A stretch of 64,000 nucleotides of DNA, from assembly GCA_963545265.1 (NCBI GenBank), contig CAUUHY010000003.1, positions 47,316 through 111,315 of the forward strand, given 5' to 3'. Origin of the DNA: CAJPPJ01 sp963545265. Lineage in GTDB: Bacteria > Bacillota_I > Bacilli_A > RF39 > UBA660. A program made the position numbers and the translations under genes. The notes below the pieces were generated by a model, which saw only the letters and a list, made by a program, of their open reading frames with translations, made no database searches and had not been told where the DNA came from. Positions 27,185 to 36,671 of the stretch are shown piece after piece (positions within the stretch are counted from its first letter, which is position 1; the number at the start of each line of letters is the position of its first letter).

Positions 27185-30100
27185 ATGTTAGATAATAAAA
27201 AAATATTTGAAGTTTTAAATATAGATAATGATAAATATATGGATGCTATAAAATTTACAAAAATTAAGCATAAAACTAAAGATAAAATTTTATTAGTTTA
27301 TATAACATCAAAGATAAGATTAGAAATAGATTTTTATCATAAATTAAAAGAAGGATTTAAATCTCTTTTTTTAGTTAATGAAGTAGAAATATTTTTAGAA
27401 GTAGATGATTATAAAGATGATTACTTTAAAGATTATTATGAAGAGTTAATAGAAGATTATAAAGATTTATCTATTTATAGATATTTAAGTAGTATTTATA
27501 AAAAAGATGGAGTTTATAAAATAGATGTAATTAATGAAGTTGAAAAAGAAAAAATAAAAGAAGTAGCAGAGCATTTAAGTGAAGAATTAAAAAAACTTGG
27601 TTATTTATATGATATAGATGTTTATATTAATGAAGAGAAAAATAAACTTTTAGATAAAGAATTAGAAAAAGAAAGAGAAACTAGTTTAAATAGTGTTAGT
27701 TTTAGTGATAATAAACCTAGTTTTACACCATCTTCTCCTATAATGAGAACTAATTTAAGAGAGATGAAAAACGATTATGAAATAACACCTTTAAATAATT
27801 TAAGAGTAGATCCAAATGCTGACAATATATACTGTGTTAGAGGTATTGTTTTTGAAGTTGAATTTCGTGAAACTAAAAAAGAAAATGATATATATATATC
27901 TAAGATAAACGATGATACAAACTCTTTAGTAATTAAAACATTTGTTAAGAAGTCTGATAAAGAAATGCAAAGTTTTTTAGGAAAATTATTAAAAGTTGGG
28001 AATAATATATGTGTGAGGGGAGTACTTTCACATGATCCATTTGATAACGGTGAACTTAGCTTAATGTTTAGAGAAATAAAACAAATTGAAATAGTAAAAG
28101 AAGATATAAAAGAAAAAAGAAAATCTAGAGTAGAACTACATGCTCACTCTAAACTTTCTGTTTTAGATTCTTCGATTGATCCTAAAGATTTAGTTAAAAA
28201 GGCATATAAACTTGGACATAGAGGAGTTGCTATAACAGATCACGATGGAGTTTTAGCTTTTCCGGAAGTTTTTAAAGAAGTAAAAGCAATAAATAAGACT
28301 TTAAGTGAAGATGAAAAATTTAAAGGATTATATGGGACAGAATTAGTACTTGTAGATGATTTTGTAGAAATAGTAATAAATCCTAAAAGATATATTAAAA
28401 ATCAAGAATATGTAGTGTTTGATGTTGAAACAACAGGACTTGATGCTAAAGATAAAAATCAAATGATCGAAATAGGTGCTGTTAAGATAAAAGATGGAAA
28501 AATTATAGATAGATTTGATGAACTTATTTCTTGTTCTTATCCACTTGATGAAAAAATTGTTTCTTTAACTAATATAACTGATGAGATGTTAAAGGGTAAA
28601 AGAAGTGAAGAAGAAGTTGTTAAATCTTTCTTAGAATTTGTCTCTAGTAGTATCTTAGTTGCGCATAATGCTAGATTTGATATGTCGTTTTTAAATTATG
28701 CTATTGAAAAATATAATTTAAATCCAGTTAAAAATGATATTTTAGATACACTTATCTTATCTAGATATTTAACACCTAATGAAAGATATCATAATTTATC
28801 TACTGTAACTAAAAGATATGAAGTAAACTTTAGTGAAGATAATCATCATAGAGCAGATTACGATGCAGAAGCTACTGCTTTAGTACTTTTAAAAATGTTT
28901 GATAAATTAGATGTTGAAACTATAGAAGAGTTAAAGAAGATAAAAGTTCAAGATAAAACTATTATTTTTAAAAATAAAATAGAGATGTTAAATGATACTT
29001 TTGTTGTATTTGATACCGAAACAACAGGTCTTAATGCAGTAAACGATAAACTTATTGAAATAGGTGCAGTTAAGATAAAAAACGGAGTTATTATAGATAG
29101 GTTTGATGAACTTATTGATCCAGGTATTCCAATACCACAAAAGATTACAGAAATTACTACTATTACTGATGAAATGGTAAAGGGAAAAAGAAAAGAAAAA
29201 GAAGTAATTAAAGACTTTATGGACTGGGTTAAAGATTATCCGATGGTTGCTCATAATGCTCATTTTGATGTTTCTTTTATTAAAAATAGTTTAGCTAATA
29301 ACAATTATAAAACAATAGAAAATCCAGTAATTGATACTTTGGTTTTATCAAGATTTTTGGATAATGAAGAAAAAAGACACTCATTATCTGCAATTACAAA
29401 AAGATATGAAATAGAATTTGATGAAGATAATCACCATAGAGCAGATTATGATGCAGAAGGTACAGCTTTAGTGTTTCATAAGATGTTACAAAAAATTGCC
29501 CCAAGAGATATTTTATATTTAGAAGATTTACCAAATATCGTATCAAAAGATGATATACATAAATTTGGTAGAACTTATCATATTAATTTATTAGCTCAAA
29601 ATAGAGAAGGTTTGAAGAACTTATTTAAGATAGTGTCTTTTGCTAATACAAAATACTTTTATAAAGGTGAAGCTAGAATACTTAGAAGTGTTTTAGAATC
29701 TTTAAGAGAAAATATTTTAGTATCTTCTGGATGTTATCAATCTGAAATATTTGTTGAATCTAGATATGTATCAGAAAACGAACTTGATACAATGATTGAT
29801 TTTTATGATTATGTCGAGGTTCAACCTCCAGTTTGTTATTCACAGTTAATTGATTCTGGAGATTTTAACTCTATAGAAGAAATAGAAGAAAAAATTAAAT
29901 ATATTATCGAAAGAGTTAAAGCAAGAGGAAAAATAATCGTTGCAACTGGAGATGTACATACTTTAAATAAAGATGATGAAATATATAGAAAAATCTTAAT
30001 TAATCAAAAAGTACCAGGTGGTGGACGACATCCATTAAATAGAAATAATATTAAAAATATACCTAATACTTACTTTAGAACTACTGAAGAGATGTTAGAA

Positions 30101-32116
30101 GACTTTAGCTTTTTAGATGAGAAATTAAGAGAAGAAATAGTAGTAGATAATAGTTTGAAAATATTAGATTTATGTGAAAACATCGAAGTAATTATCGATA
30201 CTAAAGGAATACCTTTTTCTCCTAAGATAAAAGATAGTGATAAAGAAACTAAGAGAATAGTTTATGAAAAAGCTCATGAACTTTATGGAGAAAATTTACC
30301 AGGGTATGTAGAAAATAGAATAGAAGAAGAACTAAAAGGTATAATAGGTGGAGGATTTGATGTTATTTATTTAATAGCACAAAAACTCGTTAAGAAAAGT
30401 AATGATGATGGTTATGTAGTTGGATCTAGAGGTAGTGTTGGATCTAGTTTTGTTGCAACTATGATGGGTATTACAGAAGTTAATCCTTTAAAAGCACATT
30501 ATCTATGTCCAAATTGTAAACATTCAATATTTGAAATAGATGGAAAAAGTATATCGGAAGATTATTCTTCAGGTTATGATTTACCAGAGAAAAAATGTCC
30601 TAAATGTGATACTTTAATGAAAGGTGAAGGTCAAGATATGCCTTTTGCTACATTCTTAGGATTTAATGCCGATAAAGTACCAGATATAGATTTAAACTTT
30701 TCAGGAGATTATCAATCTCATGCTCATGACTATACAAAAGTACTTTTTGGTGAAGATAAAGTATTTAGAGCAGGAACTGTTGGAACAGCTGCAGAAAAAA
30801 CAGCATTTGGTTATGTAAAAGCATATCTTGAAGAAAAAGGTATAAGTAACTTTAGAAAAGCTGAAATAGAAAGAATCGCTAAGAAGTTAGTAGGTGTTAA
30901 AAGAACAACAGGTCAACACCCTGGAGGAATAGTCGTAGTACCTGATTATATGGATATCTTTGATTTTACTCCATATCAGTATCCAGCTAACGAAAAAGGT
31001 GAATGGTTTACAACTCACTTTGATTATCATGCAATTGATGAATGTCTATTAAAACTAGATATACTTGGACACGATGATCCTACGATGATAAAAATGTTAG
31101 AAGACTTATCTGGTCTTGATATAAAAAAGATTAATGTAGGAGATGAAAAAATACTATCTTTATTTTCATCTACTGAAGTAATGGGTGTAACTCCAGAACA
31201 AATCGGTTGTAAAATAGGAACGCTAGGTCTTCCAGAACTTGGAACTGACTTTGTAATAAATATGTTACTTGAAACTAAACCAAAAACATTTTCAGAACTT
31301 GTTAAAATATCAGGTTTATCTCATGGAACTGATGTATGGAATAACAATGCTCAAGATTTAGTTAAAGCTGGTATTGAATTTAAAAACATTATTGGATGTA
31401 GGGATGACATAATGGTTAATCTTATAAGTTATGGAGTAGAACCTTTAAAAGCATTTAAGATAATGGAGTTTGTTAGAAAAGGTAAACCAAGTAAAGAAAA
31501 AGAACAGTGGTTAGAATATGCAGAAGTTATGAAAGCACATAACGTACCAGAATGGTATATAGAATCTTGTCATAAAATTAAGTATATGTTTCCTAAAGCT
31601 CATGCTTGTGCTTATGTATTAAGTGCACTTAGAATTGCGTATTTTAAAGTTTATTATCCAATATATTACTATGCAGCATACTTTTCTATTAGAGAACATG
31701 ACTTTGATGTTTATGCTATGGTAAACGGATATGATAAGATAAACGAAACTATTTCTTTATTAGAAGAAAAAGGATATTCTAGATCAAATAAAGAAGATAG
31801 TGTATTAGGTTGCTTAAAAGTAGTAAGAGAAGCAAGTAGTAGAGGTATAAAATTCTTAGTACCAAGAGTTAACGAAAGTTATGCTAAGAAGTTTAAAGTA
31901 ATAGATGATAAAACTTTATTACTTCCATTTATTGCAATGGATGGTCTAGGAGAAGTAGTAGCGGAAAATATCGTTAAAGAAAGAAATGTAAAAGAATATA
32001 GTAATATTGAAGAATTTGAAAAAAGAGGTAAAATATCAAATACTCTTATTAAAGAAATGAGACTTTTAAATATGTTTGATGGAATGGATGAGTCTAGTCA
32101 ACTTAGTTTATTTTAG
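27185..32116 (+). CDS. polC: DNA polymerase III PolC with two tandem exonuclease domains
   Basis: This is the main replicative polymerase. The 1643 residues hold an N-terminal domain, an OB fold (about 215-305), the first PHP part with HAHSKLS and TDHDGV (about 318-355), then two successive DEDDh exonucleases. The first has DVE at 413-415, D499, H555 and D558; the second has DTE at 610-612, D695, H751 and D754. The second PHP part follows (SSGCYQ, TGDVH), then the zinc ribbon CPNC...CPKC and the palm PDIDLNFSGDYQ. Usual PolC is about 1440 residues with one exonuclease; the surplus equals one extra domain. Both copies keep all catalytic residues. The ATG follows a GGAGG site. Confidence 0.98.
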   Translation: MLDNKKIFEVLNIDNDKYMDAIKFTKIKHKTKDKILLVYITSKIRLEIDFYHKLKEGFKSLFLVNEVEIFLEVDDYKDDYFKDYYEELIEDYKDLSIYRYLSSIYKKDGVYKIDVINEVEKEKIKEVAEHLSEELKKLGYLYDIDVYINEEKNKLLDKELEKERETSLNSVSFSDNKPSFTPSSPIMRTNLREMKNDYEITPLNNLRVDPNADNIYCVRGIVFEVEFRETKKENDIYISKINDDTNSLVIKTFVKKSDKEMQSFLGKLLKVGNNICVRGVLSHDPFDNGELSLMFREIKQIEIVKEDIKEKRKSRVELHAHSKLSVLDSSIDPKDLVKKAYKLGHRGVAITDHDGVLAFPEVFKEVKAINKTLSEDEKFKGLYGTELVLVDDFVEIVINPKRYIKNQEYVVFDVETTGLDAKDKNQMIEIGAVKIKDGKIIDRFDELISCSYPLDEKIVSLTNITDEMLKGKRSEEEVVKSFLEFVSSSILVAHNARFDMSFLNYAIEKYNLNPVKNDILDTLILSRYLTPNERYHNLSTVTKRYEVNFSEDNHHRADYDAEATALVLLKMFDKLDVETIEELKKIKVQDKTIIFKNKIEMLNDTFVVFDTETTGLNAVNDKLIEIGAVKIKNGVIIDRFDELIDPGIPIPQKITEITTITDEMVKGKRKEKEVIKDFMDWVKDYPMVAHNAHFDVSFIKNSLANNNYKTIENPVIDTLVLSRFLDNEEKRHSLSAITKRYEIEFDEDNHHRADYDAEGTALVFHKMLQKIAPRDILYLEDLPNIVSKDDIHKFGRTYHINLLAQNREGLKNLFKIVSFANTKYFYKGEARILRSVLESLRENILVSSGCYQSEIFVESRYVSENELDTMIDFYDYVEVQPPVCYSQLIDSGDFNSIEEIEEKIKYIIERVKARGKIIVATGDVHTLNKDDEIYRKILINQKVPGGGRHPLNRNNIKNIPNTYFRTTEEMLEDFSFLDEKLREEIVVDNSLKILDLCENIEVIIDTKGIPFSPKIKDSDKETKRIVYEKAHELYGENLPGYVENRIEEELKGIIGGGFDVIYLIAQKLVKKSNDDGYVVGSRGSVGSSFVATMMGITEVNPLKAHYLCPNCKHSIFEIDGKSISEDYSSGYDLPEKKCPKCDTLMKGEGQDMPFATFLGFNADKVPDIDLNFSGDYQSHAHDYTKVLFGEDKVFRAGTVGTAAEKTAFGYVKAYLEEKGISNFRKAEIERIAKKLVGVKRTTGQHPGGIVVVPDYMDIFDFTPYQYPANEKGEWFTTHFDYHAIDECLLKLDILGHDDPTMIKMLEDLSGLDIKKINVGDEKILSLFSSTEVMGVTPEQIGCKIGTLGLPELGTDFVINMLLETKPKTFSELVKISGLSHGTDVWNNNAQDLVKAGIEFKNIIGCRDDIMVNLISYGVEPLKAFKIMEFVRKGKPSKEKEQWLEYAEVMKAHNVPEWYIESCHKIKYMFPKAHACAYVLSALRIAYFKVYYPIYYYAAYFSIREHDFDVYAMVNGYDKINETISLLEEKGYSRSNKEDSVLGCLKVVREASSRGIKFLVPRVNESYAKKFKVIDDKTLLLPFIAMDGLGEVVAENIVKERNVKEYSNIEEFEKRGKISNTLIKEMRLLNMFDGMDESSQLSLF

Positions 32117-32124
32117 GGTGAGGC

Positions 32125-33849
32125 ATGGATAATATAATAGAAGAAGTAAGAAAGAAAACAGATATAGTAGATTTAATATCAGAATATATACCACTAATAA
32201 AAAAAGGTAAGAATTATTTTGGTGTTTGTCCTTTTCATGATGACTCTAATCCATCTATGTCAGTATCTAGAGAAAAACAAATATATAAATGTTTCTCTTG
32301 TGGAGCAAGTGGTAATATTTATAACTTTTTAATGGATTATGAACATATTGATTTTAAAGATGCTTTATCTAAATTATCTTCTAAACTTGGAATAAATGTA
32401 GAAACTACTAGTATTAAAGTAAATGATAAGTTTGATAAATTTTATGAAATATATGATTTAACTAGTAAAGTTTATCAAAATAACTTATTATCTGAAAAAG
32501 GTAGTAGTGCAAGAAACTATTTGAAATCTAGAAATATAGGTATAGAAGAGATAAAAAAATTTAATATAGGTTTATCTTTTTCTAATAATCAAATAGTTAA
32601 ACAATTAGAAAAAAAATATAATTTAATAGATTTAGAAGATATTGGACTTATATCAGGAAATCATGATATATTTCAAAATCGTATTATGTTTCCTTTAATG
32701 AATTTAGAAAATAATACAGTGGCGTTTTCTGGAAGAATTTATGATAGTCTTAGTAAAGATTCTAAATATATAAATACTAAAGAGACGAATATCTTTAAAA
32801 AAGGTGAAATATTATATAACTATTATAAATCTAAAGAAGAAGTAAGAGTTAAGAAGTATCTAATCTTAGTTGAAGGTTTTATGGATGTTATAAGACTTGC
32901 TACAGTAGGTATTAATAACGTAGTAGCAACTATGGGTACTTCTCTTACGATAAATCAAATAAAATTATTAAAGAGATTATCAAATAATATATATTTATGT
33001 TTTGATGGAGATAATCCTGGTAAACTTGCAAATATTAATAATGGTGAAGAATTAATTAAAGCAGGTGTTGATATAAAAGTAATATCTTTAGATAATAATG
33101 AAGATCCTGATTCTTTTGTTTTAAAAAATGGTAAAGAAGAGTTTGAAAAATTAATTTTAGAAGCTAAAAGTTATCAAGAATATTACATGGATTATCAAAA
33201 AAATACTATTTCAACTACAGATATTAAAGAAGTAACAGAATATATTAATAAAGTATTAGAAAAACTTAAATATAATAATAACGAAATAGAAAAAGAGTTA
33301 GTTTTAAAAAAACTTGCAAAAGACTTTGATATATCGTATAATACCCTAGAAAATCGCTTAAAAGATTATAGTTTAGAAAAAAGTACTAACTTGGAGATTA
33401 AAGTAGAGAAAAAAGAAGAAACTAAAGCGGTAGTTAATAAATATTATGTTGCTAGTAGAGACTTAATAATGGGTATGTTATACGATAATAAAGTAATAGA
33501 TATTTATAAAAACTATAATATACAGATGATAAACGATAAGTTTGATGCGGTTTTAAATGAAATATTATATAGATATGATGTTTATGGAAGTGTAGAAGTT
33601 GCTGAAATATTTGATGAACTTATATCAAATGATGAATTAAGAGAGTTTTTTAAAACATTAATTACTAATGAAGAAGTATATAGTTATGATTACTATAAAG
33701 ATTGTATTAAGAGTATTAATGAATGTGTAACTATTCAAAAAATCAAATATTTGCAAAAGATGATTGAAGAAGAAAAAGATGTTAATAAGCAAATAGAATA
33801 TCTAAATACTATGGGGATACTAAAAAATAATTTAGAGAAGGGGATTTAA
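32125..33849 (+). CDS. dnaG: DNA primase DnaG
   Basis: The replicative primase of 574 residues. It has the CHC2 zinc finger at the N-terminus (Cys35, His38, Cys56, Cys59), the RNA-polymerase core with the TOPRIM motif LVEGFMDVI and the acidic pair in YLCFDGDNPGK, and a helical C-terminal domain that would bind the helicase. It lies eight bases after polC and one base before rpoD, giving the classic dnaG-rpoD macromolecular-synthesis pair, here directly behind the replicase. It has GGGTGAGG as ribosome-binding site. Confidence 0.97.
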   Translation: MDNIIEEVRKKTDIVDLISEYIPLIKKGKNYFGVCPFHDDSNPSMSVSREKQIYKCFSCGASGNIYNFLMDYEHIDFKDALSKLSSKLGINVETTSIKVNDKFDKFYEIYDLTSKVYQNNLLSEKGSSARNYLKSRNIGIEEIKKFNIGLSFSNNQIVKQLEKKYNLIDLEDIGLISGNHDIFQNRIMFPLMNLENNTVAFSGRIYDSLSKDSKYINTKETNIFKKGEILYNYYKSKEEVRVKKYLILVEGFMDVIRLATVGINNVVATMGTSLTINQIKLLKRLSNNIYLCFDGDNPGKLANINNGEELIKAGVDIKVISLDNNEDPDSFVLKNGKEEFEKLILEAKSYQEYYMDYQKNTISTTDIKEVTEYINKVLEKLKYNNNEIEKELVLKKLAKDFDISYNTLENRLKDYSLEKSTNLEIKVEKKEETKAVVNKYYVASRDLIMGMLYDNKVIDIYKNYNIQMINDKFDAVLNEILYRYDVYGSVEVAEIFDELISNDELREFFKTLITNEEVYSYDYYKDCIKSINECVTIQKIKYLQKMIEEEKDVNKQIEYLNTMGILKNNLEKGI

Positions 33850-33850
33850 C

Positions 33851-34930
33851 ATGTCTAAAGAATTAAAAACTTTTAAAGATAAAGAAGAATATTTAATAAA
33901 AAAAGGAAAAGAAGAGGGATTTATTACATATGAAGAAATAGCTAAGACTTTAAAAGGTTTAGATGTAGATTCTGATAATTTAGATGAACTATACAATAAA
34001 TTAATTGCTAATAATATAGAAGTAATTTCTGAAGAAGAAAATAATGATGATACAGAAACAGAACTATTTACTGAAGATTTAGAAAGTACTAAAGATGTAA
34101 AAATAAATGATTCAGTAAAAATGTATTTAAAAGAAATTGGTAAGATAAAACTTTTATCTGCTGATGAAGAATTTGAATATGCTAAAAGAGCAGTAGAAGG
34201 GGATGAAGAAGCTAAGAAAAAACTTAGTGAATCTAACTTAAGATTAGTTGTATCTATTGCAAAAAGATACTTAGGAAGAGGTTTAAGATTCTTAGATCTT
34301 ATTCAAGAAGGAAATATTGGTTTAATGAAAGCAGTAGATAAGTTTGATCCAGATAAAGGGTTTAAATTTTCTACATATGCTACATGGTGGATTAGACAAG
34401 CTATTACAAGAGCTATAGCTGATCAAGCAAGAACTATAAGAATACCAGTTCATATGGTTGAAACTATGAATAAGTTAAAAAGAGAAGAAAGACAACTACA
34501 ACAAGAATTAAATAGAGAACCAACTGATGAAGAACTTGCTGAAAGAATGGGAATGCCAGTAGATAAAATAAGAGAAGTACATAAGATAGGACAAGATCCA
34601 GTATCTCTTGAAACACCAATTGGTGAAGAAAATGATTCTCATTTAGGAGACTTTATTAAAGATGAAAGTTCTATGTCTCCAGAAAAATATGCTATTAGTG
34701 AAATGTTAAAAAGTGAATTAAATGATGTTTTAAAAACACTTACTGAAAGAGAAGAAAAAGTATTAAGACTTAGATTTGGAATAGATGATGGACAAAGTTT
34801 AACTTTAGAAGAAGTAGGTAAGATATTTGGAGTTACTAGAGAAAGAATTAGACAAATAGAATCTAAAGCTTTAAGAAAATTAAAACATCCATCTCGTAGT
34901 AAAAAATTAAAAGATTTTTTAATAAATTAA
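33851..34930 (+). CDS. rpoD: Primary sigma factor SigA/RpoD
   Basis: The housekeeping sigma factor of 359 residues. Region 1.1 is present (residues 1-60). Region 1.2 starts at DSVKMYLKEIG, region 2 carries LRLVVSIAKRYLGRGL and DLIQEGNIGLMKAVDKFD, region 2.4 has TYATWWIRQAITRAI, region 3 follows, and region 4.2 holds GVTRERIRQIESKALRKL. All key parts are intact. Translation is probably coupled with dnaG (one base between them, ribosome-binding site AGAAGGGG within dnaG). A terminator follows. Confidence 0.98.
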   Translation: MSKELKTFKDKEEYLIKKGKEEGFITYEEIAKTLKGLDVDSDNLDELYNKLIANNIEVISEEENNDDTETELFTEDLESTKDVKINDSVKMYLKEIGKIKLLSADEEFEYAKRAVEGDEEAKKKLSESNLRLVVSIAKRYLGRGLRFLDLIQEGNIGLMKAVDKFDPDKGFKFSTYATWWIRQAITRAIADQARTIRIPVHMVETMNKLKREERQLQQELNREPTDEELAERMGMPVDKIREVHKIGQDPVSLETPIGEENDSHLGDFIKDESSMSPEKYAISEMLKSELNDVLKTLTEREEKVLRLRFGIDDGQSLTLEEVGKIFGVTRERIRQIESKALRKLKHPSRSKKLKDFLIN

Positions 34931-34956
34931 TAACAAGTATAAACTTGTTATTTTTT
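34931..34956 (+). terminator. Terminator after rpoD
   Basis: A perfect stem TAACAAGT/ACTTGTTA with a four-base loop is followed by six T. Confidence 0.93.
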
Positions 34957-35036
34957 AGTTTAAGGTGTATATCACAAAAACAAATGACTTTATATTTTAA
35001 ATAGCTAAATTTGTTATTTGTATTTTAGGGGAAAAT

Positions 35037-35387
35037 ATGAGAAATTTAATAAAAATATTTTTAAGTGTTACTGTAATTATAATTTTAATTATATTTAGTG
35101 ATAAAGTAAATGCTTTAGAAGTTATATCAAAAGAAATCTTTGAATATACTATAGAACAAACTGCTCCAGAAGATTTAGATTTATCTTTTAAAAATGGAAC
35201 AATTTATAGTGATAAATATTTAAAAGAAATTGAAGAATTTAATGAAAGACATAAAAAATCAAATGATGAAAATAATAATAATTATCAAATTAATAAAAAA
35301 GAAATTTATTATGGTATTACTGATATAAATCAGATATACTACACAGTAGCAATGATTTTTTATTTAAGTACAATAACAAGAAAATAA
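35037..35387 (+). CDS. Small exported protein of unknown function
   Basis: This 116-residue protein has an N-terminal hydrophobic segment (about residues 4-20) ending in DKVNALEV, which reads as a signal peptide with a cleavage site after VNA. The rest is short, asparagine- and lysine-rich and probably loose, with a more hydrophobic C-terminal stretch (IYYTVAMIFYLS) that could be a second membrane segment. GGGGAAA precedes the ATG. No family is recognised. A hairpin follows at 35376-35409, but it lacks a T-run on this strand. Confidence 0.6.
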   Translation: MRNLIKIFLSVTVIIILIIFSDKVNALEVISKEIFEYTIEQTAPEDLDLSFKNGTIYSDKYLKEIEEFNERHKKSNDENNNNYQINKKEIYYGITDINQIYYTVAMIFYLSTITRK

Positions 35388-35405
35388 ATATTATTATTTA
35401 TTTTC

Positions 35406-35433
35406 TTGTAAAAAATTAATTTAATTATATAAT
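35406..35433 (+). promoter_or_regulatory. Promoter placing transcription start at the trmK ATG
   Basis: TTGTAA (35406-35411), a 16-base spacer and TATAAT (35428-35433) are followed by only six bases before the ATG at 35440. Initiation about seven bases past the -10 would fall on the A of the start codon. Confidence 0.7.
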
Positions 35434-35439
35434 AAACTT

Positions 35440-36048
35440 ATGTTATCAAAAAGATTAAAATTTATTGCTGATAAAGTAAAAGCAAAAGAAAATGTAATGG
35501 ATGTAGCATGTGATCATGGATTACTTGCAATTTATTTAGAAAAAGAAAAAAATTGTAGAGTAATAGCTAGTGATATAAAGAAAACTGCAATAGAAGGAGC
35601 TTTAGAAAATAAGAAAAGGTATAATTCTAATGTAGAATTTCTTGTTTCTGATGGACTTAGTAAGTTAAATGAAGATATAACTACAGTTATAATAGCAGGA
35701 CTTGGAAGTCAAACAGCAATAGAAATATTAGATACTGATTTAAAAAATGTTAATACATTAATTGTTTCCGTCCAAAAAGATTTAGAAGACTTTAGAAGAT
35801 TTATTCATACTAAAGGATTTATTATAGAAGAATCTTTAGTATTTGATAAGAAATATTACAATGTGTTTTATTTAACTAAAGGAATAGAAAGATATTCTGA
35901 TATAGAATATAAGTATGGAAAAGATTTAATTGATAATAAAGATAATCTTGAATATTTTCAAGATTTAAAAACAAGATACGAAAATAAAGATGATAAAGAC
36001 TTAGATTATATAATAGCTAGATTAAAGGGGTTAAGTAAAAATACTTGA
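35440..36048 (+). CDS. trmK: tRNA (adenine-22-N1) methyltransferase TrmK
   Basis: TrmK methylates N1 of adenine 22 in tRNA using S-adenosylmethionine. The 202 residues show the family start (LSKRLKFIADKV) and the SAM motif VMDVACDHGLLAIYL, then VIASDIK and TTVIIAGLGSQTAIEIL. The position behind rpoD is the standard Firmicute location. There is no Shine-Dalgarno: the -10 box lies directly upstream of the ATG, so the message is probably leaderless. It ends in TGA, showing that TGA is a stop in this organism. Confidence 0.93.
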   Translation: MLSKRLKFIADKVKAKENVMDVACDHGLLAIYLEKEKNCRVIASDIKKTAIEGALENKKRYNSNVEFLVSDGLSKLNEDITTVIIAGLGSQTAIEILDTDLKNVNTLIVSVQKDLEDFRRFIHTKGFIIEESLVFDKKYYNVFYLTKGIERYSDIEYKYGKDLIDNKDNLEYFQDLKTRYENKDDKDLDYIIARLKGLSKNT

Positions 36049-36073
36049 CTATAAAAAAATAAAATTATATAAT
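36045..36073 (+). promoter_or_regulatory. Promoter of rpsP
   Basis: TTGACT (36045-36050) overlaps the trmK stop; after 17 bases comes TATAAT (36068-36073). A consensus GGAGGAG ribosome-binding site precedes the rpsP ATG. Confidence 0.85.
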
Positions 36074-36095
36074 TTATGTATCTAAGGAGGAGAAA

Positions 36096-36380
36096 ATGGC
36101 AGTTAAAATTAGATTAACTAGAATGGGTGCTAAAAAAAGACCTATATATAGAATAGTAGCTAGTGATTCTAGAAGACCAAGAGATGGTCAATACCTAGAA
36201 TTAATTGGAACATATAATCCTGGATTTGATAATAAAGAAAAAGAATTATCAGTAAATAAAGAAGTAGCATTAAAATGGTTAAATAGAGGTGCTATACCAA
36301 CTGATACAGCTAGAAATTTATTATCAGAAACTGGAGTTATGAAAGAATTTGCTGAATCAAAACAAAAAGGAAACAAGTAA
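36096..36380 (+). CDS. rpsP: Small ribosomal subunit protein bS16
   Basis: A 30S assembly protein of 94 residues. The sequence begins with the family motif VKIRLTRMGAKKRPIYRIV and continues with SRRPRDGQYLELIGTYNP. Length and motif spacing are normal. khpA follows one base after the stop, the usual gene order, but rimM and trmD, which often come next, are absent here. Confidence 0.98.
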   Translation: MAVKIRLTRMGAKKRPIYRIVASDSRRPRDGQYLELIGTYNPGFDNKEKELSVNKEVALKWLNRGAIPTDTARNLLSETGVMKEFAESKQKGNK

Positions 36381-36381
36381 T

Positions 36382-36615
36382 ATGTTAGTAAAAATAACTG
36401 AAGATTTAGTTAAATTAGTTATAAAAAAGATAGATGAATTAGAAGTTAAAGAATTAAATTCCAATGATGAAAATGAAGTTTTTATTAAAGTTATGGTAAA
36501 TAGTGAAGATTATGATAATGTAATAAGTGTTATATCTTCAATTAAAACTTTAGTACAAGCTGCAAGTCATATAGAAAACAATAAGAAGATAAAGATTGAA
36601 GTAGATAAATTCTAG
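36382..36615 (+). CDS. khpA: KhpA-like KH-domain RNA-binding protein lacking the GXXG loop
   Basis: Assigned by position directly after rpsP and by overall pattern: 77 residues with an initial helix, a strand VFIKVMVNSEDYDNVI and a closing strand KIKIEVDKF. I use ATG 36382; a longer frame from 36349 overlaps rpsP. KhpA with KhpB normally binds small RNAs through a KH fold with a GKQGR-type GXXG loop. Here the matching segment reads ISVISSIKTLV, so the RNA-gripping loop is missing. It may be a diverged or inactive KH protein. Confidence 0.72.
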   Translation: MLVKITEDLVKLVIKKIDELEVKELNSNDENEVFIKVMVNSEDYDNVISVISSIKTLVQAASHIENNKKIKIEVDKF

Positions 36616-36671
36616 TTTAATCTTTTTTTCTTTATTTCTTTAAGGTATAATTTTAAATAGGAGATAGTAAT

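Noticed and set aside
35376..35409. Long hairpin after the small exported protein as a terminator
   Set aside because: The stem is long, but on the plus strand it is followed by A and not by T, so I do not call it an intrinsic terminator for this gene.
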